Source: UBA7803 sp963822255
Lineage (GTDB): Bacteria; Pseudomonadota; Gammaproteobacteria; Pseudomonadales; Azotimanducaceae
DNA: 64,000 nt
Direction: 5' to 3'
Assembly (NCBI GenBank): GCA_963822255.1
Contig: CAWGGV010000008.1
Span: forward strand, 1,116,001-1,180,000
The notes below the pieces were generated by a model. That model did not search any database. It was not told the DNA's origin and saw only the letters and a list, made by a program, of their open reading frames with translations. This document shows positions 53,187 to 61,855 of this stretch, piece by piece (positions within the stretch are counted from its first letter, which is position 1; the number at the start of each line of letters is the position of its first letter). The translations under genes were made by a program, and so were the position numbers.

Positions 53187-53690
53187 GTGACCGCAATGGG
53201 AAGAACCGCGCTCGTGGAGCTGCGCCCGATGGACGAGGAGCACCATGCGCGTTATCTGGCGGAGATCCGTCCACGCTACGTCGCTGACCGAATGAGAAGC
53301 GATCGCCTGACGAGGCGTCAAACGGAACGGTTCGTGGACGCGCAGTGGCGACAGCTATTGCCGCACGGATCGCGCACGGCGGACCACTACTTTCTGAACG
53401 CCGTGGTCAGCGTCGCCCGCGAGCCGATAGGGCAGACCTGGCTTCACCTCGACCCAAACACTCGGGCCTCCTACATCTACGATCTGGTCGTGGTCGATGC
53501 GGCTCGGAGCCAGGGCTATGGGCGCGGCCTGCTCGCGGCCATAGAACGTTTCCTGGCAGCGAAAGGCGCAACGACCATCGGGCTGAACGTCTTCGCCTGG
53601 AACCGCGTCGCCCGCTCCCTCTACGAATCCAGCGGCTTCGAAACCATGAGCTCGTTCATGTCGAAGGTGATCGGCTCACCTGCGCCCTGA
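53187..53690 (+). CDS. GNAT family N-acetyltransferase
   Basis: 167 residues. LRPMDEEHHARYLAEIRPRY at the start; YIYDLVVVDAARSQGYGRGL near 93-112 carries the acetyl-CoA loop; LNVFAWNRVARSLYESSGF near 134-152 is the typical GNAT end. It resembles RimI-like acetyltransferases with an unknown substrate. GTG 53187 and ATG 53196 are both possible starts. The 128 bases before it hold only an 18-codon fragment with a HAD-like VIFDPD. Confidence 0.85.
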   Translation: MTAMGRTALVELRPMDEEHHARYLAEIRPRYVADRMRSDRLTRRQTERFVDAQWRQLLPHGSRTADHYFLNAVVSVAREPIGQTWLHLDPNTRASYIYDLVVVDAARSQGYGRGLLAAIERFLAAKGATTIGLNVFAWNRVARSLYESSGFETMSSFMSKVIGSPAP

Positions 53691-53704
53691 CGCAACTTGA
53701 AGGG

Positions 53705-55138
53705 TCAGGCATCCCCGTCCGCCACCGAGCCCAGACCCTCGTCGATCGCCGGGGTGCGGGAACGCGCCACGTCGACGTCGTCCACCGTGTTGTCCGGGCC
53801 CTCGTAGCCGAGCAGCAGCAGACAGGCGGCGAGACCGATCAACAGGCCCTGCAGAGGATCGAACAGCGCGAGCGCGGTGCCGCAGAGCAGGGTCACGCCC
53901 TGCTCCGTGTGATCGCGCGTCATGGAGATGGCTACGTACGCGCAGGCGAACGCCGTCAAGGTCAGGGTCAGCACCAGGGCGATCTCGAACAGGCCCTGCA
54001 GACCCGTGACCAGCGGCAGGATGAAGTAAACCAGCGGCAGCGCGTAGACGTAGTAGCCGGCGATCCCATCGTAGAGGCTGTCCATGGTCGTGCGCCCCTG
54101 TCGCCAACGTTGCACGATGATGACGTGCACCCCGGTCCACAGCGCACCCTGGGTCGGGAAGAACGGTGCGATCAGGGCCGTCAGCAGGTTGCGCGCGCCG
54201 AGCGCCAGGTGCGACCGGTTGGTGTCGATGGCGATGTGTTCGTCGGGCCGGTCCGGCTGCGCCTCTTTGAGAACCTGATCGCCCGTGACGAGATCGCCGA
54301 ACACCAGCACGTAGCCGATGAAGGCCAGCGGTAGACAGGCCAGGAACATGTCGAGGTCGGGCCAGCCGATGGCGAAGGGCGACGCCTTCGCCCACAGGGT
54401 GGCAAACGGCGGAATCAGAATGCCCCACTGCACGTCGTAGTGCACCTCGCCGACCAGCGGTCCGACTACCGCAGCGACCACGAACCCGGGCAACAGACCG
54501 AGCGACGACAGCGCGCCTACGCTGCGGTACTTCCGGGTGAGCGCCCGGAACGGGTTCGAAAACGTGGTGACCAGGCAGACGACGATCGCGGCGGTGGTGG
54601 CGATCGGCTGCAGGTTGAAATTGTTGCCCGGATCGCTCATGTCCAGCACCTGGAGCAGCGCGGCGATGGCGGCGCCGAGGATGATTCCCGCCTTCAGGGC
54701 GTTGGGCATGTATCGCATCACCTGCCGGCCGATTCCGGTGATGCCGAACAGAATCAGTATCAGCGCCAGATCCACCGTCAAGGCGCACATTGCGTGCCAG
54801 CGCTCGGTGACGTCGGTGATGCTGCCGTTGACCACGTAGGCGAGCGTGAACGGCAACGCCGGTGTGATCCAGCCGGGCGCATAGGGCTCGCCGAACACCA
54901 GCCAACTCGACGCGATGCCGGTGGCCGCGATCATCGCCACCGCCACGGCTTCCTCGAACGTCAAGCCCATGCTGCCGGTCAGAATGGGGACAATGCCGAA
55001 GCCGGTCGCGGACGCGACAATGACACCCTGCAACAGCTCAGAGCCGGCGAAACCGGTGTGAACGAACGGCACCCGGATCGTGAACGGCCCCCATCGCCAG
55101 CCCGGCTGCACCGCACCGACGGCTCGTCTGGCGCCCAT
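53705..55138 (-). CDS. UraA/NCS2-like membrane permease, substrate unknown
   Basis: 477 residues with 12-14 membrane helices. SATGFGIVPILTGSMGLTFEEAV early, GWITPALPFTLAYVVNGS near 95, a broken-helix-like segment NALKAGIILGAAIAALLQ near 150, and IGYVLVFGDLVTGDQVL near 275. The general plan agrees with nucleobase/SulP-type 7+7 permeases, but the typical signature of xanthine or uracil carriers is not present, so no substrate is given. It ends in an acidic cytoplasmic tail. Confidence 0.65.
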   Translation of the reverse strand: MGARRAVGAVQPGWRWGPFTIRVPFVHTGFAGSELLQGVIVASATGFGIVPILTGSMGLTFEEAVAVAMIAATGIASSWLVFGEPYAPGWITPALPFTLAYVVNGSITDVTERWHAMCALTVDLALILILFGITGIGRQVMRYMPNALKAGIILGAAIAALLQVLDMSDPGNNFNLQPIATTAAIVVCLVTTFSNPFRALTRKYRSVGALSSLGLLPGFVVAAVVGPLVGEVHYDVQWGILIPPFATLWAKASPFAIGWPDLDMFLACLPLAFIGYVLVFGDLVTGDQVLKEAQPDRPDEHIAIDTNRSHLALGARNLLTALIAPFFPTQGALWTGVHVIIVQRWRQGRTTMDSLYDGIAGYYVYALPLVYFILPLVTGLQGLFEIALVLTLTLTAFACAYVAISMTRDHTEQGVTLLCGTALALFDPLQGLLIGLAACLLLLGYEGPDNTVDDVDVARSRTPAIDEGLGSVADGDA

Positions 55139-55209
55139 GCGCTTCCCTCCCTGGGACGATCGCCGGGATGGTACTCAATCTCGACGGCAGGAGACAGGCT
55201 GAGGCTCGA

Positions 55210-56484
55210 TCAGCCCTCGCCCGCACGCATCGGCTGAGGCAGGTCCTCGCCCACCTGCTTCACCGAGGCCGTGAACGTGGCGAGCACCAGCACCACCAGG
55301 ATGAACGCCATGCCCGCAGCCTCGAGGGCGGTGGAGATGCTGTAGCGCTCGGCGAGGAAGCTGATGGGAATGACGCCGAGCGGCATGAGACCGCGCGACA
55401 TCATGTCGATGCTCATGATGCGCCCGCGCATGGTCGGGATCACCTGGAGCTGCAGCATGCCCCGGTTCAGCGACATGTTCCACGCCGACAGCCAGCCGAT
55501 GCCGGCGACCACAATGGCCGCCAGCCAGCTCTGGCGGGTGGAGGCGAATGCGGCCATCAGCGCACCCCACACGACGCAGGTGCCGATGAGCCAGATCCGC
55601 TTATTCTTCAGCTCCCCCATGGAGGCCAGCATGAGCGATCCGAGGATCGCGCCGGCGCCCATGGAGGACATGAGAAAGCCGAGATTTCTCGGCCCGCCGT
55701 GGAGAATGTCCTCGTTGAAGGCGGGCATCAGGGTATTGAGCGGCATGCCGAACACCACCGGCACGATGCCGAGCAGAATCAGCCCGAGCACGGAAGGCGT
55801 GGTCCACACGTAGCGGAGACCCTCTTTCACGTCGTGAAGCGGGCTCTTGCCATCGGGCTCCTTGACGTTGCCCGGGCGTTTCACCAGCAGCATCGACGCA
55901 GCGGAGATGAAGTAGAGGGTGGCGATCATCACATAGACGACGCCTACGCCGAAGGTGGACGAGGTGTCGCCGGCGGCAACCCAGGCGATCAGCAGGCCCG
56001 CCAGGGCTGGCCCGAGAATGCGCGACAGATTGAAGCTGGTGGTGTTCAGCGCCATGGCCGTGAAGATCAGCCGCTCCGGGATCAGCTCCGGCACGAACGA
56101 TTGGCGAGCCGGCATGGACAGCGCCAGCACGGTGCCGTTGAAACAGCCGAACCAGATGAAGTCCCAGAAGGTGATGCGATCGGTGAGGATGATCACCGCC
56201 ATCACCACGGTGGCAAGACAGTTGGCCGTCTGGGCCGCGACGATGACGCGCTTCTTCGGCAGCCGGTCCGCCACGACCCCACCCCACAGCGAGAACAGCA
56301 CCTGAGGCAGGGTGAACGACAGGGTGACCCAGGCCAGATCGAGCGGTGAGGACGTGAGGGTGTAGACGAGCCAGCCGCGCGCGACGATCTGCATGTTCAT
56401 GGCGAACGACGAGCCGAGGCTGCCCGTCCAGAGCCACCGGAAGTCCGTCACCTGCAATGCGCTGACGATGTCTCGACTGGCCAC
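55210..56484 (-). CDS. MFS transporter (EntS/MFS_3-like)
   Basis: 424 residues, about twelve helices. FRWLWTGSLGSSFAMNMQIVARGWLVY and GGVVADRLPKKRVIVAAQT early (the MFS loop 2-3 motif), NTTSFNLSRILGPALAGLLIAWV near 145-168 and a second-half repeat GAGAILGSLMLASMGEL near 275. This is the pattern of EntS-like exporters. Cargo unknown. Next gene is a divergent MFS protein of a different subgroup. Confidence 0.88.
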   Translation of the reverse strand: MASRDIVSALQVTDFRWLWTGSLGSSFAMNMQIVARGWLVYTLTSSPLDLAWVTLSFTLPQVLFSLWGGVVADRLPKKRVIVAAQTANCLATVVMAVIILTDRITFWDFIWFGCFNGTVLALSMPARQSFVPELIPERLIFTAMALNTTSFNLSRILGPALAGLLIAWVAAGDTSSTFGVGVVYVMIATLYFISAASMLLVKRPGNVKEPDGKSPLHDVKEGLRYVWTTPSVLGLILLGIVPVVFGMPLNTLMPAFNEDILHGGPRNLGFLMSSMGAGAILGSLMLASMGELKNKRIWLIGTCVVWGALMAAFASTRQSWLAAIVVAGIGWLSAWNMSLNRGMLQLQVIPTMRGRIMSIDMMSRGLMPLGVIPISFLAERYSISTALEAAGMAFILVVLVLATFTASVKQVGEDLPQPMRAGEG

Positions 56485-56589
56485 GAATGATCCCCGGAAG
56501 AACCCCCCATGCTATCACGCCGGCCCGCGCCACTATGGCGGCCGCTATGGCGGCCGCTGTTGCGGGCCCGCGCCGCGGTCCACGATCTG

Positions 56590-56595
56590 TATAAT
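56590..56595 (+). promoter_or_regulatory. TATAAT, probable -10 box of the MFS gene
   Basis: A perfect TATAAT in otherwise GC-rich DNA, 61 bases before TTG 56656. No convincing -35 at 16-18 bases; the nearest TTG-like hexamer is too far. It supports a start at 56656 over 56509. Confidence 0.4.
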
Positions 56596-56655
56596 CGCGC
56601 CCTTCGCCGGCGCTCCGTCGCGCCCACAGCCATCGTTCCAGTCGGTACCAGGACC

Positions 56656-57903
56656 TTGTCACACGACCCATCGAACCCGGCTCGGCCGCCGGAGGCGGCC
56701 GCCGAGGAACGCGCTCGCTATCTGCTGTTCACCTCGCTGGTGGCGGTGGGTATGGGTCAGACCATCGTGTTCGCCGTGCTGGCGCCGCTGGCTCGCAAGA
56801 TCGGGCTGGCGGAGGTGCAGGTGGGCGCCATCATCTCGGCCTCCTCCATTACCTTCTTCATCGCCAGCCCCATCTGGGGCCGCATCAGCGACCGCTGGGG
56901 CCGACGCCGGGTGATGCTGGTGGGTCTGTTCGGCTACACGGGCGGCACCCTGGTGTTCGCCTCTGTTTTTCACGCGGCCCTGGTCGGGACACTGGCGCCC
57001 ATGGCCGCCTTCGTCGGTCTGACCCTGGCGCGAATGGCCCAGTCCACGGTCATGTCAGCCACGCCGCCCGCGTCCAGCGCCTACATGGCCGACATCACCG
57101 ACGTGCGCAGCCGCACCCGGGGCATGGGCGCCATCGGCGCTGCCAACAACGTCGGCGCCATCATCGGCCCGGCCATCGGCGGAGCCCTGGCCACGATCTC
57201 GCTGCTCACCCCCATCTGGTTCGCTGCCGTGGTGACCTTCGCGGCCGCGCTGCTGATCCTGGCGGCGCTGCCGGAGCCGCAGCGACACGTGGTGTCGGAA
57301 CGGCGGGCACGGCTGCGCTACACCGACCGCCGCATCCTGCCGTTCGTCGTGGTGGGGGTGACCATGTTCATGGGTATGGCCGTCGTGCAGCAGACCTTGG
57401 CGTTCCGCCTGCAGGACGTGCTGGGCCTCACCGGTCAGCAGACCGCGCGCGCCTTCGCCGGCGCCATGATGATCATGGGATTTTCGTCGCTGGTGGCCCA
57501 GGTGGCGGTGGTCCAGCGGTTCGACCTGGCCCCGTTCGCCCTGCTGCGCATCGCCATGCCCGTGCTGCTGGTGGCGTTCGTGGTAATCAGTCTGGCGGAG
57601 CACCGCGACGTCTTCCTCGGCGCCATGGCCGTGCTCGGCTTCGGCATGGGCCTCGCCGGCCCGGGCTTCATGGCCGGCGCATCGCTGGCGGTCACCGCCG
57701 AGGAGCAGGGCTCGGTGGCCGGCGTAGCGGGTTCGTGCGGCCCGCTCGGCTTCACTATCGGGCCCCTGCTCGGCACCGCCTTGTATCAGATCCACGGCCA
57801 GCTGCCGTATCTGGTGACCGTGCTGATCTACGTGCCGCTGCTCGCCTTCACCTTCCTGGTGCGGGTAGACCGGCCGAATACCGCGCGAATAGATTCACCT
57901 TGA
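56656..57903 (+). CDS. MFS transporter
   Basis: 415 residues from TTG 56656, twelve helices. LLFTSLVAVGMGQTIVFAVLAPLARKIG opens helix 1; FFIASPIWGRISDRWGRRRVMLVG is the loop 2-3 motif; MAQSTVMSATPPASSAYMADITD and GAANNVGAIIGPAIGGALA cover helices 4-5. It resembles tetracycline-type DHA1 exporters; the drug or metabolite is unknown. The frame is open upstream to 56509, but that part is Arg/Pro-rich, contains the -10 box and lacks a ribosome site. ACCAGGACC precedes the TTG. Confidence 0.85.
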   Translation: MSHDPSNPARPPEAAAEERARYLLFTSLVAVGMGQTIVFAVLAPLARKIGLAEVQVGAIISASSITFFIASPIWGRISDRWGRRRVMLVGLFGYTGGTLVFASVFHAALVGTLAPMAAFVGLTLARMAQSTVMSATPPASSAYMADITDVRSRTRGMGAIGAANNVGAIIGPAIGGALATISLLTPIWFAAVVTFAAALLILAALPEPQRHVVSERRARLRYTDRRILPFVVVGVTMFMGMAVVQQTLAFRLQDVLGLTGQQTARAFAGAMMIMGFSSLVAQVAVVQRFDLAPFALLRIAMPVLLVAFVVISLAEHRDVFLGAMAVLGFGMGLAGPGFMAGASLAVTAEEQGSVAGVAGSCGPLGFTIGPLLGTALYQIHGQLPYLVTVLIYVPLLAFTFLVRVDRPNTARIDSP

Positions 57904-57935
57904 CGATATATTCTACTTAGTCGTTAAATATATCG
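57904..57935. promoter_or_regulatory. Inverted repeat, probable ArsR-type operator
   Basis: CGATATATT (57904-57912) and AATATATCG (57927-57935) are exact complements with a 14-base A+T-rich spacer. The site is 23 bases before the VOC start, in an operon that encodes an ArsR protein, so autoregulation is likely. Confidence 0.65.
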
Positions 57936-57958
57936 CCCAACCGCAAAGGAAAGCCGCC

Positions 57959-58414
57959 ATGTCCGAGTCCCGCCCCACGTTGACGTCCGCCCTCATCTAT
58001 CGTGATCCCAGAGCGGCCATAGAATGGCTGCAAACCGCTCTCGGGTTCGACCTGGTCATGCTCATCGAAGACGACGGCGGAAACCTCGCCCACTGCGAGA
58101 TGCGGCTCGGCAACTCGCTGATCATGGTGGGCAGCGAATGGAACGAGTACGTCCGCAGCCCCGCCTCGCTGGACGGCCACACCACCCAGAGCCTGCACAT
58201 TCACGTCGCCGACGACGTGGACGCCCACTGCCAGCGTGCACGCGGGGCGGGCGCCGAGATCGTGGCCGAGCCGGAAACCCAGTTCTACGGTGACCGCACC
58301 TACCGGTGCCGCGATCCGGAAGGTCACTTCTGGACGATCGGCCAGACGGTTCGTCAGGTGACGCGGGAGGATGCCGAGACAGCCAGCGGGCTCAAGATTA
58401 CCGGCTGGGTATGA
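57959..58414 (+). CDS. VOC (glyoxalase/bleomycin-resistance) superfamily protein
   Basis: 151 residues. Two beta-alpha-beta-beta-beta modules: SALIYRDPRAAIEWLQTALGF with LAHCEMRLGNSLIMVG, then LHIHVADDVDAHCQRARGAGA with DRTYRCRDPEGHFWTIGQ. The RD-P-G-x-WT ending is the PhnB-like type seen beside ArsR-SRPBCC pairs. Putative metal ligands are the His in HIHV and the Glu in DPEGH. Start has AAAGGAAA upstream. First gene of a three-gene coupled operon. Confidence 0.88.
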   Translation: MSESRPTLTSALIYRDPRAAIEWLQTALGFDLVMLIEDDGGNLAHCEMRLGNSLIMVGSEWNEYVRSPASLDGHTTQSLHIHVADDVDAHCQRARGAGAEIVAEPETQFYGDRTYRCRDPEGHFWTIGQTVRQVTREDAETASGLKITGWV

Positions 58415-58779
58415 ACCCCGTGGGGCGCGCCACGGCCGAGAAAGCTTCCAGTCTCGATCGCACTCTGACGGCGCTGGCGGACCCGTGCCGCCGCCGCGTC
58501 ATCGAGCTGCTCGGTGAGCGCCCGCGGGCAGCCGGGGAGCTGGCGAAACTGCTCGGCATGAGCCCCGCGGCCATGAGCCGGCATCTGCGCACCCTGCGCG
58601 CCTCCGGCCTGGTGGCCCAGTCGAACCCGCAGTTTGATGCCCGGGTGCGCATCTACGAGCTGAACGACGGCCCCATGCGCGAGCTCAAAGGCTGGCTGGA
58701 GCAGAGCGAACGGATGTGGAGCGAGCAGCTTCTGGCATTCAAAAGCCACCTCGAGGACGGCGAGGGGTCGGCCCGATGA
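58411..58779 (+). CDS. ArsR family transcriptional regulator
   Basis: 122 residues with a winged helix-turn-helix: ALADPCRRRVIELLGERPRAAGELAKLLGMSPAAMSRHLRTLRASGLV at about 17-65 (helix-turn-helix in ELAKLLGMSPAAMSRHL). No metal-binding CxC, so not an arsenic sensor; this subgroup is usually paired with SRPBCC proteins. It overlaps both neighbours by four bases (ATGA on each side). The palindrome upstream of the VOC gene is its likely target. Confidence 0.92.
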   Translation: MNPVGRATAEKASSLDRTLTALADPCRRRVIELLGERPRAAGELAKLLGMSPAAMSRHLRTLRASGLVAQSNPQFDARVRIYELNDGPMRELKGWLEQSERMWSEQLLAFKSHLEDGEGSAR

Positions 58780-59242
58780 GCTCGCGCGTCTACCTCGCCA
58801 CCCGCGTCGCCGCGTCCCCCGAGCACGCCTTCCAGGTCTTCGTCGACGAGATCGGCCTGTGGTGGCAGCACAACGGGCTGTTTCGCACCGGGCCTGAGGC
58901 GCCCGGCACGCTGCAGTTTCGCGGCGGCGAGCTGGTGGAAGTCTCGCCGGACGGAGAACGCTATCGCATCGGCCGTGTTCTGGCGTGGGAGCCGCCCGAG
59001 CGCCTGCTGTTTTCCTGGCATCAGCCGGACTTCCCGGACACCTCGCCACCGAAGTGGAAGTGCGGTTCGACGCGGTGGCCGACGGCGCCACCCAGGTGAG
59101 CATCGAACACCGCGGCTTCACAAAGGTGCCGGACGACAGCGCCGCCCGTCACGGCTTTCCCGACTCGGCTCTGCAGATGCGCCTGGCGGAGTGGTGGCGG
59201 GCGCTGCTCGAGCGCTTCTCCGAGCGCTGCCCGCCACCCTGA
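58776..59242 (+). CDS. SRPBCC (AHSA1-like) protein, frameshifted
   Basis: First frame: VYLATRVAASPEHAFQVFVDEIGLWWQ through RIGRVLAWEPPERLLFSWHQPDFPD, the AHSA1-type ligand-binding fold. From about 59030-59060 the conserved sequence continues one frame over as TEVEVRFDAVADGATQVSIEHRGF … LAEWWRALLERF and stops at 59242. The total of 467 bases fits one missing base; the original frame stops early at 59099. Role in the ArsR-SRPBCC pair is unknown. Confidence 0.75.
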
Positions 59243-59334
59243 GCTCCGGCCCGGCGACCGACCGGCAGCGTTGTTGTGCCGGCCCGGAGAATTCCGGACA
59301 ATCCGCCGCCTGTCTCACCGACCTGGACCCATGC

Positions 59335-60465
59335 ATGCCCGGCCTGCTGCCCGACGTCGATCCCGACGGCCTGCTCGAATACTCCGTGGTCTACACCGAC
59401 CGCTCGCTCAATCACATGTCCGCCGCGTTCCAGGAAGTCATGCGATCGGTGTCGCGGATGCTCAAGGAGACCTACGGCGCCCGCTCGGCCGTCGGTGGTG
59501 CCCGGCAGCGGCACGTTCGGGATGGAGGCGGTGGCGCGCCAGTTCGCCACCGGCCGCAAGTGCCTGGTAATCCGCAACGGCTTCTTCAGCTATCGCTGGA
59601 GCCAGATCTTCGACATGGGCAGCATTCCCGAGCGCCGTGCCGTGCTACAAGGCGCGCCGCCCGAGGGCCGGGCAGCCGGGCGCCGTACGTTCCGGCACCG
59701 GTGGACGAGGTGGTGGCGGCCATCCGCGCCGAGCAGCCCGACCTGGTGTTCGCGCCCCACGTGGAAACCGCCGCCGGCATGATCCTGCCCGGACGACTAT
59801 CTGAAGCCGATCGCCGACGCCGTGCACGCGCACGGCGGCATGTTGGTGCTCGACTGCATCGCCTCCGGCACAGTGTGGGTGGACATGCCGTCGGCGGGAG
59901 TGGACGTTCTCATCAGCGCGCCGCAGAAAGGCTGGAGCGGATCGCCCTGCTGCGGCCTGGTCATGCTATCGCGACACCGCGCGGGAGCGTATCGACGCCA
60001 CCACCAGCACCAGCTTCGCCTGCGATCTCAAGAGCTGGCTGCAGATCATGGAGACCTACGAGCAGGGTGGGCATGCCTATCACGCCACCATGCCCACGGA
60101 CGGCCTGCGGACCCTGCGCAACGTGATGACGGAAACGCTGCAGATGGGCCGGGAGCAGACGCGCCGGGGGCTCATCGAGCTCGGCGCACGGGTGCGTGCC
60201 GTGCTCGAGGCGCGGGGCTTCGCCAGCGTCGCGGCGCCCGGCTTTCAGGCGCCCGGGCGTCATCGTCAGCTACACTGACGACGATGGCATCAGAAACGCC
60301 AGCAAGTTCGCCGCGCTGGGCGTTCAGGTCGCCGCCGGGGTGCCGCTCATGTGCGACGAGCCGGCGGACTTCCACACCTTTCGCATCGGCCTGTTCGGCC
60401 TCGACAAGCTGAAGGACAGCAACGGCACGGTGGCGCGCCTGGAGCGCGCCCTCGACGACCTGTAG
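59335..60465 (+). pseudogene. Class V aminotransferase, broken by about five frameshifts
   Basis: Pieces of one PLP aminotransferase (alanine–glyoxylate/serine–pyruvate type) read in order across three frames: LLEYSVVYTDRSLNHMSAAF, VVPGSGTFGMEAVARQFATG (cofactor phosphate loop), VDEVVAAIRAEQPDLVFAPHVETAAG, LVLDCIASGTVWVDM and VLISAPQKGWSGSPCCG with the PLP lysine, then ATTSTSFACDLKSWLQIMETYEQG and VIVSYTDDDGIRNASKFAALG to 60465. Breaks fall near 59497, 59660, 59785, 59970 and 60255, several in G or C runs. No internal stop or lost motif, so an error-rich assembly is as likely as decay. Confidence 0.78.
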
Positions 60466-60472
60466 ACCCCCC

Positions 60473-60761
60473 GTGGGAGCGGCCTGTGGGAGCGGCCTGT
60501 GGGAGCGGCCTGTGGGAGCGGCCTGTGGGAGCGGCCTCCCGGCCGCGATTGCCCTGCGGAAGCAACCTGTGGGAGCGGCCTCCCGGCCGCGATTGCCCTG
60601 CGGAAGCAACCTGTGGGAGCGGCCTCCCGGCCGCGATTGCCCTGTGGGAGCGGCCATATGCAAGCGGCCATAGTGAGTGGCGGAGCGTTCTGGTAGCCGG
60701 GACGGCGGATCGCGGCCGGGAGGCCGCTCCCACAATCGCGGCCGGGAGGCCGCTCCCCACA
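60473..60761. repeat. Large REP-type array with 13-bp and 50-bp tandem expansions
   Basis: Four and a half copies of GTGGGAGCGGCCT run directly into a full REP unit, then two further full units follow in about 50-base repeats with spacer TGCCCTGCGGAAGCAACCT. A degenerate unit at about 60644 is followed by two minus-orientation units (60708 to 60758). The array spans from the aminotransferase stop to the cnoX stop. Confidence 0.88.
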
Positions 60762-61646
60762 TCAGAACAACAGCGCCGTCATCCGCTTGCGGTAGCCTCG
60801 CACCAGCGCGTCGTCGTCGATGACACCGAAGGCATCCACCAGCGCCCGCCGCGGCAGCCCGTCCCGGAAGCTCTTGTCGCGGGTCAGCATCTCCATGAAC
60901 TGATCCAGCGCGCCTTGCGCGTCGCCGTCGAGCAGCAGCCGGGCGCCGAGCTGGTAGCGGGCGGCGAGATCGTCCGGATCCTGCGCGACGGCCTGCTCGA
61001 GCGCTTCCCGCTCCGGCGCCTGCTCGATGGCGGCGGCGAAGCCGATACGTGCCCGCGCGCGCTGAGCGCTCGGTTCCACGCCGAGATTCGCCGGCAGGGC
61101 GTCGATGAGCTGGCCGGCTTCGGCGTACTCGCCGTTGTCCACCATAGCCAGCGCGAGCGCGAGCTTGAGCTCCGGCTTGTCCGGCGCCGCTTCCGCGGCG
61201 GCCCGCAGGCGGGCCACCTCGGCCGCGGGATCCGTTGCCGCGGCCGGCTCCGCGTCGCCGCCGTTCGCCGCGAGCGGCGCGATGCCGTTCTTGTCGAGAA
61301 ACTGCCGCACCCCGGATTCGGGTAGAGCGCCGGCAAAGCCGTCGACAATCTGCCCGTCCTTCAGCAGCATCACCGTCGGGATCGAGCGGATCTGGAAGTG
61401 CCCGGCCAGCGCCTGCTCAGCGTCCACGTCCACCTTGGCGACGAAAAATCCGCCGTGGTACGCCTCCGCCAGCTTGTCGAGGATCGGCCCGAGGGCCTTG
61501 CACGGCCCGCACCAGCTCGCCCAGAAGTCGATGATCACCGGCACGTCGCGCGAGCGCGCCAGCACCTCCTTCTCGAAGTTGGCGGCGGTAGCATCGAATA
61601 CCCGTGGTGTCGTCGAGAGTTGGCTTACGTCGTTCATAACGTCCAT
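60762..61646 (-). CDS. cnoX: CnoX/YbbN-like thioredoxin-TPR chaperedoxin
   Basis: 294 residues. Thioredoxin domain (about 15-125): VIIDFWASWCGPCKALGPIL with both redox cysteines, then IRSIPTVMLLKDGQIVDGFAG with the cis-proline. Two TPR-like domains follow (about 155-290). E. coli CnoX lacks a full CxxC; this protein keeps WCGPC, so it may also reduce disulfides. CnoX holds unfolding proteins under oxidative stress. ATG 61646 or ATG 61637 are possible starts. The stop lies directly at the REP array edge. Confidence 0.92.
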   Translation of the reverse strand: MDVMNDVSQLSTTPRVFDATAANFEKEVLARSRDVPVIIDFWASWCGPCKALGPILDKLAEAYHGGFFVAKVDVDAEQALAGHFQIRSIPTVMLLKDGQIVDGFAGALPESGVRQFLDKNGIAPLAANGGDAEPAAATDPAAEVARLRAAAEAAPDKPELKLALALAMVDNGEYAEAGQLIDALPANLGVEPSAQRARARIGFAAAIEQAPEREALEQAVAQDPDDLAARYQLGARLLLDGDAQGALDQFMEMLTRDKSFRDGLPRRALVDAFGVIDDDALVRGYRKRMTALLF

Positions 61647-61855
61647 CAATAATGCCGAAGCGTTCAGGATTCAAGGGGCGTGCCGCATCCGATGGTCCGC
61701 CGAACAAGCTACCTGCGGAGCCCGACCGGCTCCGCTCGGGCCCACCAACGTTGAAAAATGCTCTGCCGTGGTCAACCATCAACGGCAAGCGGCCGCCACG
61801 CCGCCACTGCGACCGGGCGCGTCCGGGATCGCTGCCGCAACAACAGGATCATCAT

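Noticed and set aside
53132..53188. 18-codon fragment ending LEAVIFDPDRLR, reminiscent of a HAD phosphatase start
   Set aside because: Too short, no DxDG continuation in any frame, and the neighbours show no further HAD motifs.
60473..60761. CRISPR-like appearance of the regularly spaced repeats
   Set aside because: The spacers are identical to one another rather than unique, and no cas genes are present; the units are REP-type palindromes.
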